Shown: positions 16,930 to 24,869 of the stretch, in pieces
Position numbering within the stretch: the first letter of the stretch is position 1
How the letters are laid out: the number at the start of each line of letters is the position of its first letter
NCBI GenBank assembly: GCA_910579995.1
Contig: CAJTWH010000004.1
Location: 62,001 to 126,000 of the forward strand
DNA length: 64,000 nucleotides
Origin: an uncultured Muribaculaceae bacterium
GTDB taxonomy: Bacteria; Bacteroidota; Bacteroidia; Bacteroidales; Muribaculaceae
Reading direction: 5' to 3'
The notes under the pieces: model-generated
The model's database searches: none
What the model saw: the letters and a program-made list of their open reading frames with translations, nothing else
Told to the model about the DNA's origin: nothing
Program-made: the position numbers and the translations under genes

Positions 16930-17720
16930 ACCGTCCGCGCACATTAGCAATTGTCATTACCGCCGCCGTAGCCATCGCTATCGTGGTGCTTCTGCTGCTG
17001 TGCCGCCTCGTGTTCGACCCGGCGACTTTGCGACAGCCTCCGCGGCCCACGACAGAGCTCGTAGAGGTAGATGAGGAGTTTGTAGAGCTGCTCGACCAGT
17101 CTACAGTACACTCCGACCCCGCCCCGGCCTACAGCGAGACCCTTGAGCGCAACGACTCCCATGCGGCCGACGCAACGGGCTCTGACCTCACGGACGCCGG
17201 CGCTGTGGCCGCTCCCATGCCTGACGTGACAAGCGAGCGCCCCTCGCCGGTGCAGACCAAGAAAAAAGATCCGCCGGCAAAGACCGGACCCACCAAAGAA
17301 CAACTCGAAGAGGAGGCTCGCCGACGCGCCCAAAAGGGTGTGAGCGACGCTTTTGCCTCTGTGCCCGACGCGCAGGACAACACCGACAGCCGCGGCCCGC
17401 AAGCCGGCAACAGCGGCAAGCCCGAGGGGCAGACAAGCGCTCTCGACGGCACCGGACAGGGCGAAGTGGGCGGTGGGTGGATTATGCCGCGATATGCAAA
17501 GGTAAATTCCACGGTGACAGGCCGTATAGAGCTGCGCGCCGTCGTCGACAAAGACGGCAAGGTGATACAGGTGGAGCAGACAGGCGGCAAAGCCCCGGCA
17601 GCCGCCGACCGTGCCCTCGTAAACAAATGTATTGCCGAAGTACGCTCACGCCGCTTCACCCGCAACGACTCCGAAGCCCCCGACCGCGCAATAGCCAAAA
17701 TCATTTATACTTTTAAGTAA
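16926..17720 (+). CDS. TonB/TolA-like energy transducer
   Basis: Predicted to carry energy from ExbB/ExbD to outer-membrane receptors such as the SusC-like protein at the start of the window. 264 residues: an N-terminal anchor helix (about 7-29), a long Pro/Ala/Glu-rich linker with a charged helix (PTKEQLEEEARRRAQKG), a Gly-rich patch, and a C-terminal domain (about 190-264) with TVTGRIELRAVVDKDGKV and IAEVRSRRFT, TonB-like beta structure. The usual YPxxA start of the TonB domain is not clear, so TolA-like is the alternative. Confidence 0.82.
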   Translation: MNRPRTLAIVITAAVAIAIVVLLLLCRLVFDPATLRQPPRPTTELVEVDEEFVELLDQSTVHSDPAPAYSETLERNDSHAADATGSDLTDAGAVAAPMPDVTSERPSPVQTKKKDPPAKTGPTKEQLEEEARRRAQKGVSDAFASVPDAQDNTDSRGPQAGNSGKPEGQTSALDGTGQGEVGGGWIMPRYAKVNSTVTGRIELRAVVDKDGKVIQVEQTGGKAPAAADRALVNKCIAEVRSRRFTRNDSEAPDRAIAKIIYTFK

Positions 17721-17744
17721 TTGCTGTTTATTGCGGTAGAAATC

Positions 17745-17976
17745 ATGTCCGCAGGACATAGATTAATTCCGTAACCGGGTACACCGCAGCTTGCCGGAGG
17801 TGTGCCCGGCTATGAACCGGAGGCAGAAAGGGCGTCCGGGAGGACGCCGGTTAACCCGGGGCTGATGGAATCGGCGTCCATGCGGACGCCTGCGTATGAG
17901 AGTCCTTTCTCCCCGGGCACACCTACGCAGAGCTACGGTGTACCCGGTTACGGGTTATTCTGCGTCCTGCGGACGC
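17745..17976. repeat. Compound REP-like element after the TonB operon
   Basis: End hairpins ATGTCCGCAGGACAT (17745-17759) and GCGTCCTGCGGACGC (17962-17976) enclose two large hairpins: 17775-17809 (CCGGGTACACC with GGTGTGCCCGG, preceded by GTAACC) and its inverted relative at 17913-17947. GGCGTCC/GGACGCC repeats lie between. It is the third copy of the family and covers most of the 301-base gap to folA. No gene is visible there. Confidence 0.78.
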
Positions 17977-18021
17977 CACTACAGCACTGCGGCATATTCT
18001 CTACCCACAACCCACCAACCA

Positions 18022-18489
18022 TTACAATCGGTTGGCGCGGAGGGTGATGAAGGAGTAGTCGGGGGTGTCGGTGCGGTCGGTTTCGGTGAAGAGGTCGGCG
18101 AACGGGGGAAAGTAGGTGTCGGCCTCGGGGGCGGCGGCATGTATCTGTGTGAGGTCGAGGACATCGGCCAAGGGCAACGCCTGAGCGTAGATTTCGCCGC
18201 CACCGATGATATAGATCTCGCTGTCGCCGGCAAGGGCTATGGCGTCGGCGAGCGAGGCGGCCCGTTCGGCGCCCGGCGCGCTCCAGTGCTCATTGCGGGT
18301 GATGACGATGTTGCGGCGTCCCGGCAGCGCTCCCGAGGGCAGCGAGTCGAAAGTCTTGCGCCCCATCACGAGGGTATGCCCCATGGTGAGCGCCTTGAAG
18401 CGGCGCAGATCCTCGCGGATGTGGAAAAGCATGTCGCCGCCAAGACCGATGGCGCGGTTTTGGTCGATAGCTACTATTATGTGTATCAT
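18022..18489 (-). CDS. folA: Dihydrofolate reductase
   Basis: Reduces dihydrofolate to tetrahydrofolate with NADPH, restoring the cofactor oxidised by thymidylate synthase. The ATG at 18489 gives 155 residues (family about 160). Motifs: IIVAIDQNRAIGLGGDMLFHI with the DHFR Trp replaced in MLFH, Asp/Glu in IREDLRRFKALT, VMGRKTFDSLP, and IYIIGGGEIYAQAL. Start and thyA stop overlap by four bases. The usual W in the P-W-x-x-P loop is replaced (GLGGDMLFH), known in Bacteroidetes enzymes. Confidence 0.95.
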   Translation of the reverse strand: MIHIIVAIDQNRAIGLGGDMLFHIREDLRRFKALTMGHTLVMGRKTFDSLPSGALPGRRNIVITRNEHWSAPGAERAASLADAIALAGDSEIYIIGGGEIYAQALPLADVLDLTQIHAAAPEADTYFPPFADLFTETDRTDTPDYSFITLRANRL

Positions 18490-19280
18490 ACTGAAACTTC
18501 GGCTTTTATGTGAGGGTGAGGGTCGTAGTCTTCGAGTTTGAAGTCGTCGTAGGTGAAGCCGAAGATATCTTTCACCTCCGGGTTTATCACCATGCGTGGC
18601 AGGCTGCGCGGCTCGCGGGTGAGCTGCAGGCGCGCTTGGTCGAGGTGGTTGAGATATAGATGGGCGTCGCCGAGGGTATGCACGAAATCGCCGGCCTCGA
18701 GCCCTGTCACCTGCGCCATCATCTGCAGCAGAAGGGCGTAGGAGGCGATGTTGAAAGGCACGCCGAGGAAGCAGTCGGCGCTGCGCTGATAGAGCTGCAG
18801 GCTCAGGCGCCCGTCGGCGACATAGAACTGAAACATCGCATGGCAGGGCGGCAACTTCATACCCGGCAGGTCGGCAACATTCCACGCGCTCACTATCATG
18901 CGGCGCGAGTCGGGGTTGTTCTTAATCTGGTCAACCACCTGCGCTATCTGGTCGATATGGCCGCCGTCATAGTCGGGCCACGAGCGCCACTGATAGCCGT
19001 AGATATGGCCGAGGTCGCCGTCGGCGTCGGCCCATTCGTTCCATATCCTCACGCCATTGTCCTGAAGATACTTCACATTGGTGTCGCCGGCGAGAAACCA
19101 TAGCAACTCATGAATTATCGACTTGAGATGTAACTTCTTGGTAGTGAGAAGCGGAAAACCGTCGCGCATGTCGAAGCGCATTTGATAGCCGAAGGTCGAT
19201 ATAGTGCCGGTGCCGGTGCGGTCGTGCTTTACCACTCCGGTGTCGAGGATATGCCGGAGCAGGTCGAGATATTGTTTCAT
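18486..19280 (-). CDS. thyA: Thymidylate synthase
   Basis: Methylates dUMP to dTMP using methylene-tetrahydrofolate. 264 residues, the usual size. Motifs: DRTGTGTISTFGYQMRF, WNEWADADGDLGHIYGYQWR, the catalytic Cys in LPPCHAMFQFY, RSADCFLGVPFNIASYALL, and the C-terminal IKAEVSV (the closing loop). Sandwiched with four-base overlaps between the polyferredoxin gene and folA. Confidence 0.98.
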   Translation of the reverse strand: MKQYLDLLRHILDTGVVKHDRTGTGTISTFGYQMRFDMRDGFPLLTTKKLHLKSIIHELLWFLAGDTNVKYLQDNGVRIWNEWADADGDLGHIYGYQWRSWPDYDGGHIDQIAQVVDQIKNNPDSRRMIVSAWNVADLPGMKLPPCHAMFQFYVADGRLSLQLYQRSADCFLGVPFNIASYALLLQMMAQVTGLEAGDFVHTLGDAHLYLNHLDQARLQLTREPRSLPRMVINPEVKDIFGFTYDDFKLEDYDPHPHIKAEVSV

Positions 19281-20107
19281 TTTGGAGCTGAAGTTTCGGC
19301 CGCCGAGCCTTGCTGCAAGCCATGCAGCATAGGCATATCAAGTCGATAGCGGCCTGATTTATAATTTATTGCCTGATTGGGGCATACACTTGTGCAATTG
19401 AAGCACACCACGCAGCGCGAGGTGTCTACCGTCTTCTCGGGCAGCTTGATACACTGAGCCTTGCACACGCGCTCGCACTCGCCGCAGTTTATGCAGCGGT
19501 CGGGGTCGATCTCGATGTGGAAGTAAGAGCGTCGCGAGCCTACGCCGAGCACCGTGCCCACGGGGCATACACTGTTGCATATCAACCGTCCGCGGCGCCA
19601 CGACACCAGCACCACCCCGATGGCTGTAAGGACAGCCACCGACAGGGCCGACACCGTGAATGCCACCGCGCTCCACGCCCTGCCCAAGGGGCGCGCCACA
19701 AGCTCTTCTACCATGCGTGCGTAGGCGCTGTAGGGGTCGAGGACTGTGGGCAGGAATGCCGAGCCGCTCACAAAGGTGAGAAGCGCTATGATGAGGAATA
19801 CGAGGCGAGTGCGGGTAGAGGGTGCGCAATAGCGGTAGGCGCTGCGCCGACGGCCGACGAGGCGCCCGCCGGCGGCGACGCAGTCCATCAGCGTGCCGAG
19901 CGGGCACACCGTAGAGCAATATATACGGCCATAGACGAGAGTGACCAAAGCCCAGAAAATCAGACATACGGCAACGCCGGTGAGCAGCGCCGTCAATATC
20001 TGCATGCGCACGAAAACACTCTCATAGCCCGCAAGCAAGGCCCATGTGGGTACTGCCATGGCAATGAGCGAGATAACTACGCGCACATAACGTATTGACT
20101 TATACAT
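19277..20107 (-). CDS. Membrane polyferredoxin, NapH/YccM-like 4Fe-4S protein
   Basis: Membrane electron-transfer protein of the NapH type. The start at 20107 (MYKSIRYVRVV) is preferred because the alternative ATG at 20131 lies inside a promoter-like inverted repeat. About 276 residues with four or so membrane helices, two Cys clusters of the CxxxCP type (CSTVCPLGTLMDC and CNSVCPVGTVLG) and a C-terminal pair of ferredoxin motifs (CINCGECERVCKAQC and CVVCFNCTSVCP). Donor and acceptor are unknown. It is the first gene of an overlapping operon with thyA and folA, an unusual pairing. Confidence 0.88.
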   Translation of the reverse strand: MYKSIRYVRVVISLIAMAVPTWALLAGYESVFVRMQILTALLTGVAVCLIFWALVTLVYGRIYCSTVCPLGTLMDCVAAGGRLVGRRRSAYRYCAPSTRTRLVFLIIALLTFVSGSAFLPTVLDPYSAYARMVEELVARPLGRAWSAVAFTVSALSVAVLTAIGVVLVSWRRGRLICNSVCPVGTVLGVGSRRSYFHIEIDPDRCINCGECERVCKAQCIKLPEKTVDTSRCVVCFNCTSVCPNQAINYKSGRYRLDMPMLHGLQQGSAAETSAPK

Positions 20108-20111
20108 GCCA

Positions 20112-20150
20112 CAAAAGTAGTGAAATTTCATGACTTTTTCACTACTTTTG
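20112..20150. promoter_or_regulatory. 14-bp perfect inverted repeat containing back-to-back -7 motifs
   Basis: CAAAAGTAGTGAAA (20112-20125) and TTTCACTACTTTTG (20137-20150) are exact reverse complements around 11 bases. Each arm contains TACTTTTG, a perfect TAnnTTTG, one facing each way. The left arm ends five bases from the preferred start of the polyferredoxin gene. It may be a promoter-operator or a hairpin. Confidence 0.5.
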
Positions 20151-20169
20151 CATTTGCAAATATATAATT

Positions 20170-20326
20170 CAAGTTTCGCAAGTTGCCTTGCAACTTGAAA
20201 ACTTGAGGTTTAGAGCGCTTTCAGCGCAGTTTATAAAGTTTAAATGGTTTACTTTTACCGAGGTATATCTAAACTCCTTAAACTTTTTAAACTCAAAATA
20301 AACGAGTTTAGCTTGCGAAACTTCAG
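20170..20326. repeat. ~150-bp dispersed intergenic repeat, copy R1
   Basis: Recognised by the order: CAACTTGAAAACTTGAGGTT, an AGCGC...GCGCAGTTTAT hairpin, a middle with TTTAAACTC and CTTAAACTTTTTAAACTC, then AATAAACGAGTTT and GCTTGCGAAACTTC. Further copies are at 27761, 44848 and 59754, partial ones at 27637 (inverted) and 38243. It abuts the stop codon of the HlyD-like stub. Confidence 0.8.
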
Positions 20327-20330
20327 TAAA

Positions 20331-20522
20331 TTATCCGACTCCCGCCGAAAATATATGGGCCAGTATGCTCTCGCCTTTGCCGTAGGGGTAAGGCAGGAGG
20401 GTGATGGCGGCGATTAGGGCGAGGGTGATGAGCACTATCACAGCTATGCCGAGGCGCGACAGCGACGGCGGAATATTGCCGAGCAGGCGGCGTGTCTTTT
20501 CGGAGCGAAGTTCGATATTCAT
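20331..20522 (-). CDS. 63-residue HlyD-like N-terminal stub
   Basis: Resembles only the start of Bacteroidetes HlyD-type membrane-fusion proteins: a short cytoplasmic part ELRSEKTRRLLGNIPPSLSR, one membrane helix (about 24-44), then YPYGKGES. The coiled-coil, lipoyl and barrel domains that should follow (300 or more residues) are missing. The stop codon lies directly beside dispersed repeat R1, which suggests a deletion ending in the repeat. Its ATG overlaps the exporter stop by four bases, so it is still translated with it. Alternatively it may be a deliberate mini-protein. Function as an adaptor is unlikely. Confidence 0.6.
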   Translation of the reverse strand: MNIELRSEKTRRLLGNIPPSLSRLGIAVIVLITLALIAAITLLPYPYGKGESILAHIFSAGVG

Positions 20523-22708
20523 GAGCCGAGTTCGAGTTGGTTTTTCACAAGATTGTAGTATGCGCCGCGTCGGGCGATGAGCTCGCTGTGAGTGCCCTCT
20601 TCGGCCACGCGTCCGCCCTCGAGCACCACAATCTTGCCGGCATTTCGGACCGTAGACAGGCGGTGGGCAACGACTACTACCGTGCGGCCGCGGTAGAATT
20701 GGTCGAGGTTCTCGACGATGGCGCGCTCGTTGGCGGCGTCGAGGGCGTTTGTAGCCTCGTCGAGGAATATGAAGTCGGGGTCTTTATATACGGCGCGGGC
20801 GATGAGTATGCGCTGCCGCTGCCCTTGGCTCAGCCCCACGCCGTCGCGCCCTATCAGGGTATTGTAGCGCAGGGGCAGGCTCATCACATAGTCGTGGATA
20901 TTTGCTATGCGGGCGGCCTGTTCGAGGCGGTCGAGGTCTACCTCGCCGTCGCCCACGGCTATATTGCGGGCTATCGACTCGGAGAATATCACGCCATCCT
21001 GCATTACCACCCCGCAGTGCCGCCGCCACCACTTGAGATTATAGCCGGCGATATCGCGTCCACCGATGGTGATGGCTCCGGCCGACACCGGGTAATAGCC
21101 GAGCATGAGCTTGATCAGTGTTGTCTTGCCGCTGCCCGAGGCGCCCACTATGGCCGTCACCTTGCCCTCGGGAATGGAGAGCGACACACCGTCGATAGTC
21201 TTGCTGCGCGAGTGGGGGTCGTAGCTGAAATCGATGGCGTCGAGCTTTATGGAGTGCTCGCCGGCGTAGGCGGTGGCTTGGCTGCCGTCGGTCTCCTCGT
21301 TGCGCCCCTGATGTATCTCGTTGATACGCTCAAGCGATATCTTCACATCCTGCACCGAGTAGATAAACGACATCAGCTGGGCCACCGGCGAGTTGAGCTG
21401 CCCGATGATATACTGCACCGCCAGCATGGCGCCGAGGGTCATGCCGCCGTCGATAACGGCAGTGGCGGCAAGGACGGTGATGACGATGTTCTTCACCTCG
21501 TTGATAAATATCGAGCCGGCCTCCTGCGACTGCTGAAGCTTGAGCGAGCGCATTTCAACCTCGAAGAGGTCGGCCTGCGTGTCTTCCCACTCCCAGCGTC
21601 GGCGCTGCTCGCAGTCCTGAAGCTTGATTTCCTGCATAGAGGTGATAAACTGATAGGTGCGGTTCTGATTCTTGGCCTGCTGCTCGAAGAGCTCATAATC
21701 GAGCACCTTGCGCTTGCCCAAGAACACCGATATCCACACGCCATAAACCACGCTGCCGATGATAAAGACAGTGAAAATCAGCTTGTCATATACAAAAAGC
21801 ACCGCGCCGAACACCATGAAGCTCAACAGCGAGAACACTATGCCGAGCACCTGCCCGGTAAGGAAGGACTGCACCCTCGAGTGGTCGCCTATGCGCTGGA
21901 GCAGGTCGCCCATGAGCTTGGTGTCGAAAAACGACATCGGCAGCCTCAGCAGCTTGATGAAGAAATCGCTCACCAGCGAGATGTTGATCCGCATGGATAT
22001 GTGGAGCAAGAGCCAACGGCGTATGAAGTCGGTGGCCGTTCGGCCTGCCACTATCATCAGCTCGCCCAAGAGTATGAGCCATATCAGGCGTATGTCGCTG
22101 TGGGCTATGCCCTTGTCGACTATCCACTGGGTGAGGAAAGGCATTATCAGCTGCAGCACGCAGCCAAGGAGCAGTCCTGCCGCTATCTGGGCGAAATATT
22201 TACGGTACTCCAAGATATACCCCCACAAGAAGCGCCAAGAGCGCGGTGCGCACTCATCGTCGGCGCCGGCCCGGAATCCCTCGCCCGGCTCGAAGAACAT
22301 GGCAATGCCCTTTTCCTCGCCTCCCGACGAAGTAGAGAGCCAATGCCTTGCGAACTCCCCGCGGCTGTAGCTTATCCGCCCCTTGCCCGGGTCGGCGATG
22401 TAGAAGCGCCGGCCCCCGCGGCTCACCTTGTAGAGCACCACGAAGTGATTCTGATTCCAATGCAGAATGCACGGCAGTGGCTGCTGCGCCAAAGCGTCGA
22501 TACCCACACGGGCAGCCTCGGCCTCAAGCCCCATGGCCTCGGCGGCGTCTTTGACGGCGAGCAGCGACACGCCCTCGGTAGTGGCGAAGCACAGCCGCGA
22601 GAGCGACTCTACGGTGCAGCGGCGCCCGTGATAATTGCATATCATGGCCAGTGAGGCTATGCCACACTGCATAGCGTCGCGCTGCCGTATGAGCCTCAGT
22701 TTCCTCAT
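20519..22708 (-). CDS. Peptidase-containing ABC exporter (C39 domain)
   Basis: Inner-membrane exporter that cuts double-glycine leaders and exports the peptide. 729 residues. Residues 1-130 are a C39 protease with catalytic Cys15 (DAMQCGIAS), His88 (WNQNHFVVLYKV) and Asp106 (FYIADPGKG), so it appears active. A six-helix membrane domain (about 165-450) follows. The ATPase has Walker A VGASGSGKTTLIKLML, signature LSQGQRQRILIARAV and Walker B PDFIFLDEATNALD. Gene order with an outer-membrane barrel and a SPASM protein points to a RiPP or bacteriocin-type product, but no leader peptide gene is seen nearby. Confidence 0.92.
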   Translation of the reverse strand: MRKLRLIRQRDAMQCGIASLAMICNYHGRRCTVESLSRLCFATTEGVSLLAVKDAAEAMGLEAEAARVGIDALAQQPLPCILHWNQNHFVVLYKVSRGGRRFYIADPGKGRISYSRGEFARHWLSTSSGGEEKGIAMFFEPGEGFRAGADDECAPRSWRFLWGYILEYRKYFAQIAAGLLLGCVLQLIMPFLTQWIVDKGIAHSDIRLIWLILLGELMIVAGRTATDFIRRWLLLHISMRINISLVSDFFIKLLRLPMSFFDTKLMGDLLQRIGDHSRVQSFLTGQVLGIVFSLLSFMVFGAVLFVYDKLIFTVFIIGSVVYGVWISVFLGKRKVLDYELFEQQAKNQNRTYQFITSMQEIKLQDCEQRRRWEWEDTQADLFEVEMRSLKLQQSQEAGSIFINEVKNIVITVLAATAVIDGGMTLGAMLAVQYIIGQLNSPVAQLMSFIYSVQDVKISLERINEIHQGRNEETDGSQATAYAGEHSIKLDAIDFSYDPHSRSKTIDGVSLSIPEGKVTAIVGASGSGKTTLIKLMLGYYPVSAGAITIGGRDIAGYNLKWWRRHCGVVMQDGVIFSESIARNIAVGDGEVDLDRLEQAARIANIHDYVMSLPLRYNTLIGRDGVGLSQGQRQRILIARAVYKDPDFIFLDEATNALDAANERAIVENLDQFYRGRTVVVVAHRLSTVRNAGKIVVLEGGRVAEEGTHSELIARRGAYYNLVKNQLELGS

Positions 22709-24804
22709 TTAAGAATGGCGCTGCTGCCAGCTGAGCCGCCGCCGATCTCGTCGCCCCGCTGCACTTTTTTGCCGTAACCGAAGGTGTAGGTGACTTTCGC
22801 GCCGAAGTTGGCGTGATAGGCTTTGGCCATTGACTTCCTGTCGAAGCTGTAGTAAGGGCTGATAAATGATTCGTGGATATTATCCCATGAATAGCGGAAG
22901 AAATTCGACGCGCACACTGATACATTCCAAGTGCCGTTGCCCCAGCCGAATTTGAGTAGATATTTGTCCGGATAGCGGCAGACAATGGCTCCCTGCTGCG
23001 TCTGCTCACGCTCGGAAGTGGCATAATAGCCTGAAAGATAGCAGTTGCCGAAATAGTATGACAGCTCAATGGAGCACGTCAACACACTTTTCTTCCATTC
23101 GTATGAGCCTGTGGTGTTGTAATACCAATACTGGGGGCGGAGTGTGGCCACAAGTTTACGGTCGAACAGACGTGCCGTGGCGCTCGCACCTATCATTGCT
23201 CTGTGATAATTGCCGTCGTTGAGATAGCGGCGCAGCATAGTGCCGTCGGGGCCGTCGGGGGTATAGCGGTTGACTATGCGGTCGTTGAGCCAGACATACG
23301 TGGCTTCGACTCCCATTTGCCACCGGTTTGAAGGCAGCCATGTATACGCCACGCCCGGATTAAGGTAACCGTAACTATTGAGAAGAGGGTTGCCTGTATA
23401 CCACATCAGCTCATTCTGCTGCAACATATTGGGGCTCTTTTGCGATGATGTGGGGATATCCCGCATATAATTGGCGTAGGCATAGAGCTGATGTTTATTA
23501 TTGGGTGCCCATGAGAAATAGTATTGCAGGTAAGGGTAGCTTTGGTCGTTGTGTATGCCTGAAATCTTGGAGAGATTCCACATCCAGCTCAGGTTTATGC
23601 CGGTAGATATTTTAGAGAGCTTGACATGGTAGCCGAGGACTCCAAAAAATACGCCGACCGAATAATTCTGCTTTGATGGCGAACTTCCGTAATAGTTGAT
23701 ATTTGTCCAAGTCTGAACAGCTCCTCCTTGGATAAACAGAGTATGGATATTGTTTAACATCCAGTTCAGCTTTGGATAGACGCCGACGGTGTTGCTGGTT
23801 TCTTTTGCATTGTTTACGATATCAACATTTTGGCCGGCAGAGTATTGCGAGTTGACGTCGTTGTGATAATTGCTGTATTGGATGAATGTGTTGAAAGATA
23901 TCTTATCAGAAAATATCTTGAAGATATTGCCATTGTAGTTGAATGTGCCGCTGTGTGAGTCGCTTGCCGAAATAGAATTGGCGGAGCCGTTGATTTTGGG
24001 GCGGAAACTGAGGCTCGATATGTAGCTGTTGCGCGGAGTATTGTTGAGCGTGTAGTATACAGAGTTGGTAATCTGCAGCTTGTCGGTGTTGTAGAGGGCT
24101 CGGAATGAGAAACTGTTATTATTGTTGCGGTAACGCGACGATTCGGTTGCCGACCGGCGCTCGATGGTCTGCGGGCCTTGGCCGTAGAGGTCATCAAATC
24201 TGAATGTCTCGGTCGACACTGAACCGCTGTGACGGTTGGTACGGTAATTCTCCGAGGCGTAGGCGTCGAAAGTCATTTTCTTATATGTGAACTTTGAGAA
24301 TACAGAGGCGTCGGTATTGTTTGAGCCAATGATGTTTTTCTCGCCCGTCACTTTGGTATATCCTCCCCACTCATACTTCTGCATTATGAAGTTGACCACA
24401 TACCGTGCGCCCTGAAAGCGCGGGTCGGTGGGGTTGACATAATACTCCACTTTCTTTACATCCTGAGTGCGCATGCCTTGCAGATTTTGCGCGTCGGCAG
24501 CTACAAAGTCGATATATATCGACACCTCCTGCCCTGTGCTGGTTTTTACGCTGCCGTCAATGGGGTTGACATTGAGCTGGGGTATCGACATGTGGAAAAG
24601 CAACGAGGTAGCGTCCTGTGCGGCGTTTTTCGCACGCTTCATCGGTATATAGGTCGACACCTCGGCCGAGGTGGATTGGTTCGCCCCCTCTACGACTATC
24701 TCTTTGAGCTCCGTAGGCGTTTCGTCGTCGGGCACGCTGTCGGTCGGTTCTTCGGCAAAAACGGCTAATGGGGAAAGACATATAAACAACAAAAATTTCT
24801 TCAT
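22705..24804 (-). CDS. Outer-membrane beta-barrel protein with TonB-plug-like start
   Basis: 699 residues with a signal peptide (MKKFLLFICLSPLAVFA). A TELKEIVVEG segment as at the start of TonB-dependent plugs follows, then a plug-like part (QEVSIYIDFVAADAQNLQGM, VKKVEYYVNPTDPRFQGARY). Long stretches of alternating aromatic residues make up the barrel. No carboxypeptidase-regulatory domain is seen. In such loci it could be the outer-membrane exit or receptor for the exported peptide; this is inference from position. The stop overlaps the exporter start by four bases. The C-terminus ends in a Gly/Ser-rich tail, not in the usual aromatic residue. Confidence 0.75.
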   Translation of the reverse strand: MKKFLLFICLSPLAVFAEEPTDSVPDDETPTELKEIVVEGANQSTSAEVSTYIPMKRAKNAAQDATSLLFHMSIPQLNVNPIDGSVKTSTGQEVSIYIDFVAADAQNLQGMRTQDVKKVEYYVNPTDPRFQGARYVVNFIMQKYEWGGYTKVTGEKNIIGSNNTDASVFSKFTYKKMTFDAYASENYRTNRHSGSVSTETFRFDDLYGQGPQTIERRSATESSRYRNNNNSFSFRALYNTDKLQITNSVYYTLNNTPRNSYISSLSFRPKINGSANSISASDSHSGTFNYNGNIFKIFSDKISFNTFIQYSNYHNDVNSQYSAGQNVDIVNNAKETSNTVGVYPKLNWMLNNIHTLFIQGGAVQTWTNINYYGSSPSKQNYSVGVFFGVLGYHVKLSKISTGINLSWMWNLSKISGIHNDQSYPYLQYYFSWAPNNKHQLYAYANYMRDIPTSSQKSPNMLQQNELMWYTGNPLLNSYGYLNPGVAYTWLPSNRWQMGVEATYVWLNDRIVNRYTPDGPDGTMLRRYLNDGNYHRAMIGASATARLFDRKLVATLRPQYWYYNTTGSYEWKKSVLTCSIELSYYFGNCYLSGYYATSEREQTQQGAIVCRYPDKYLLKFGWGNGTWNVSVCASNFFRYSWDNIHESFISPYYSFDRKSMAKAYHANFGAKVTYTFGYGKKVQRGDEIGGGSAGSSAILK

Positions 24805-24869
24805 AATGCTGAGAATAGATTGAAAAATAAGGAATTGAAAAGCAAAAGTAAATAAACTTTAGCAAACAA

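Noticed and set aside
9919..17976. CRISPR array from the repeated hairpins
   Set aside because: The copies are kilobases apart, differ in sequence and lack regular spacers; no cas genes are present.
20119..20131. Start of the polyferredoxin at the ATG at 20131
   Set aside because: This ATG lies in the loop of the promoter-like inverted repeat, and the added residues (KFHYFCG) are not typical; the ATG at 20107 is preferred.
20537..22654. 705-codon open frame on the plus strand opposite the ABC exporter
   Set aside because: The minus strand carries a complete exporter with all motifs; the plus-strand frame has no domain and reflects GC-rich codon third positions.
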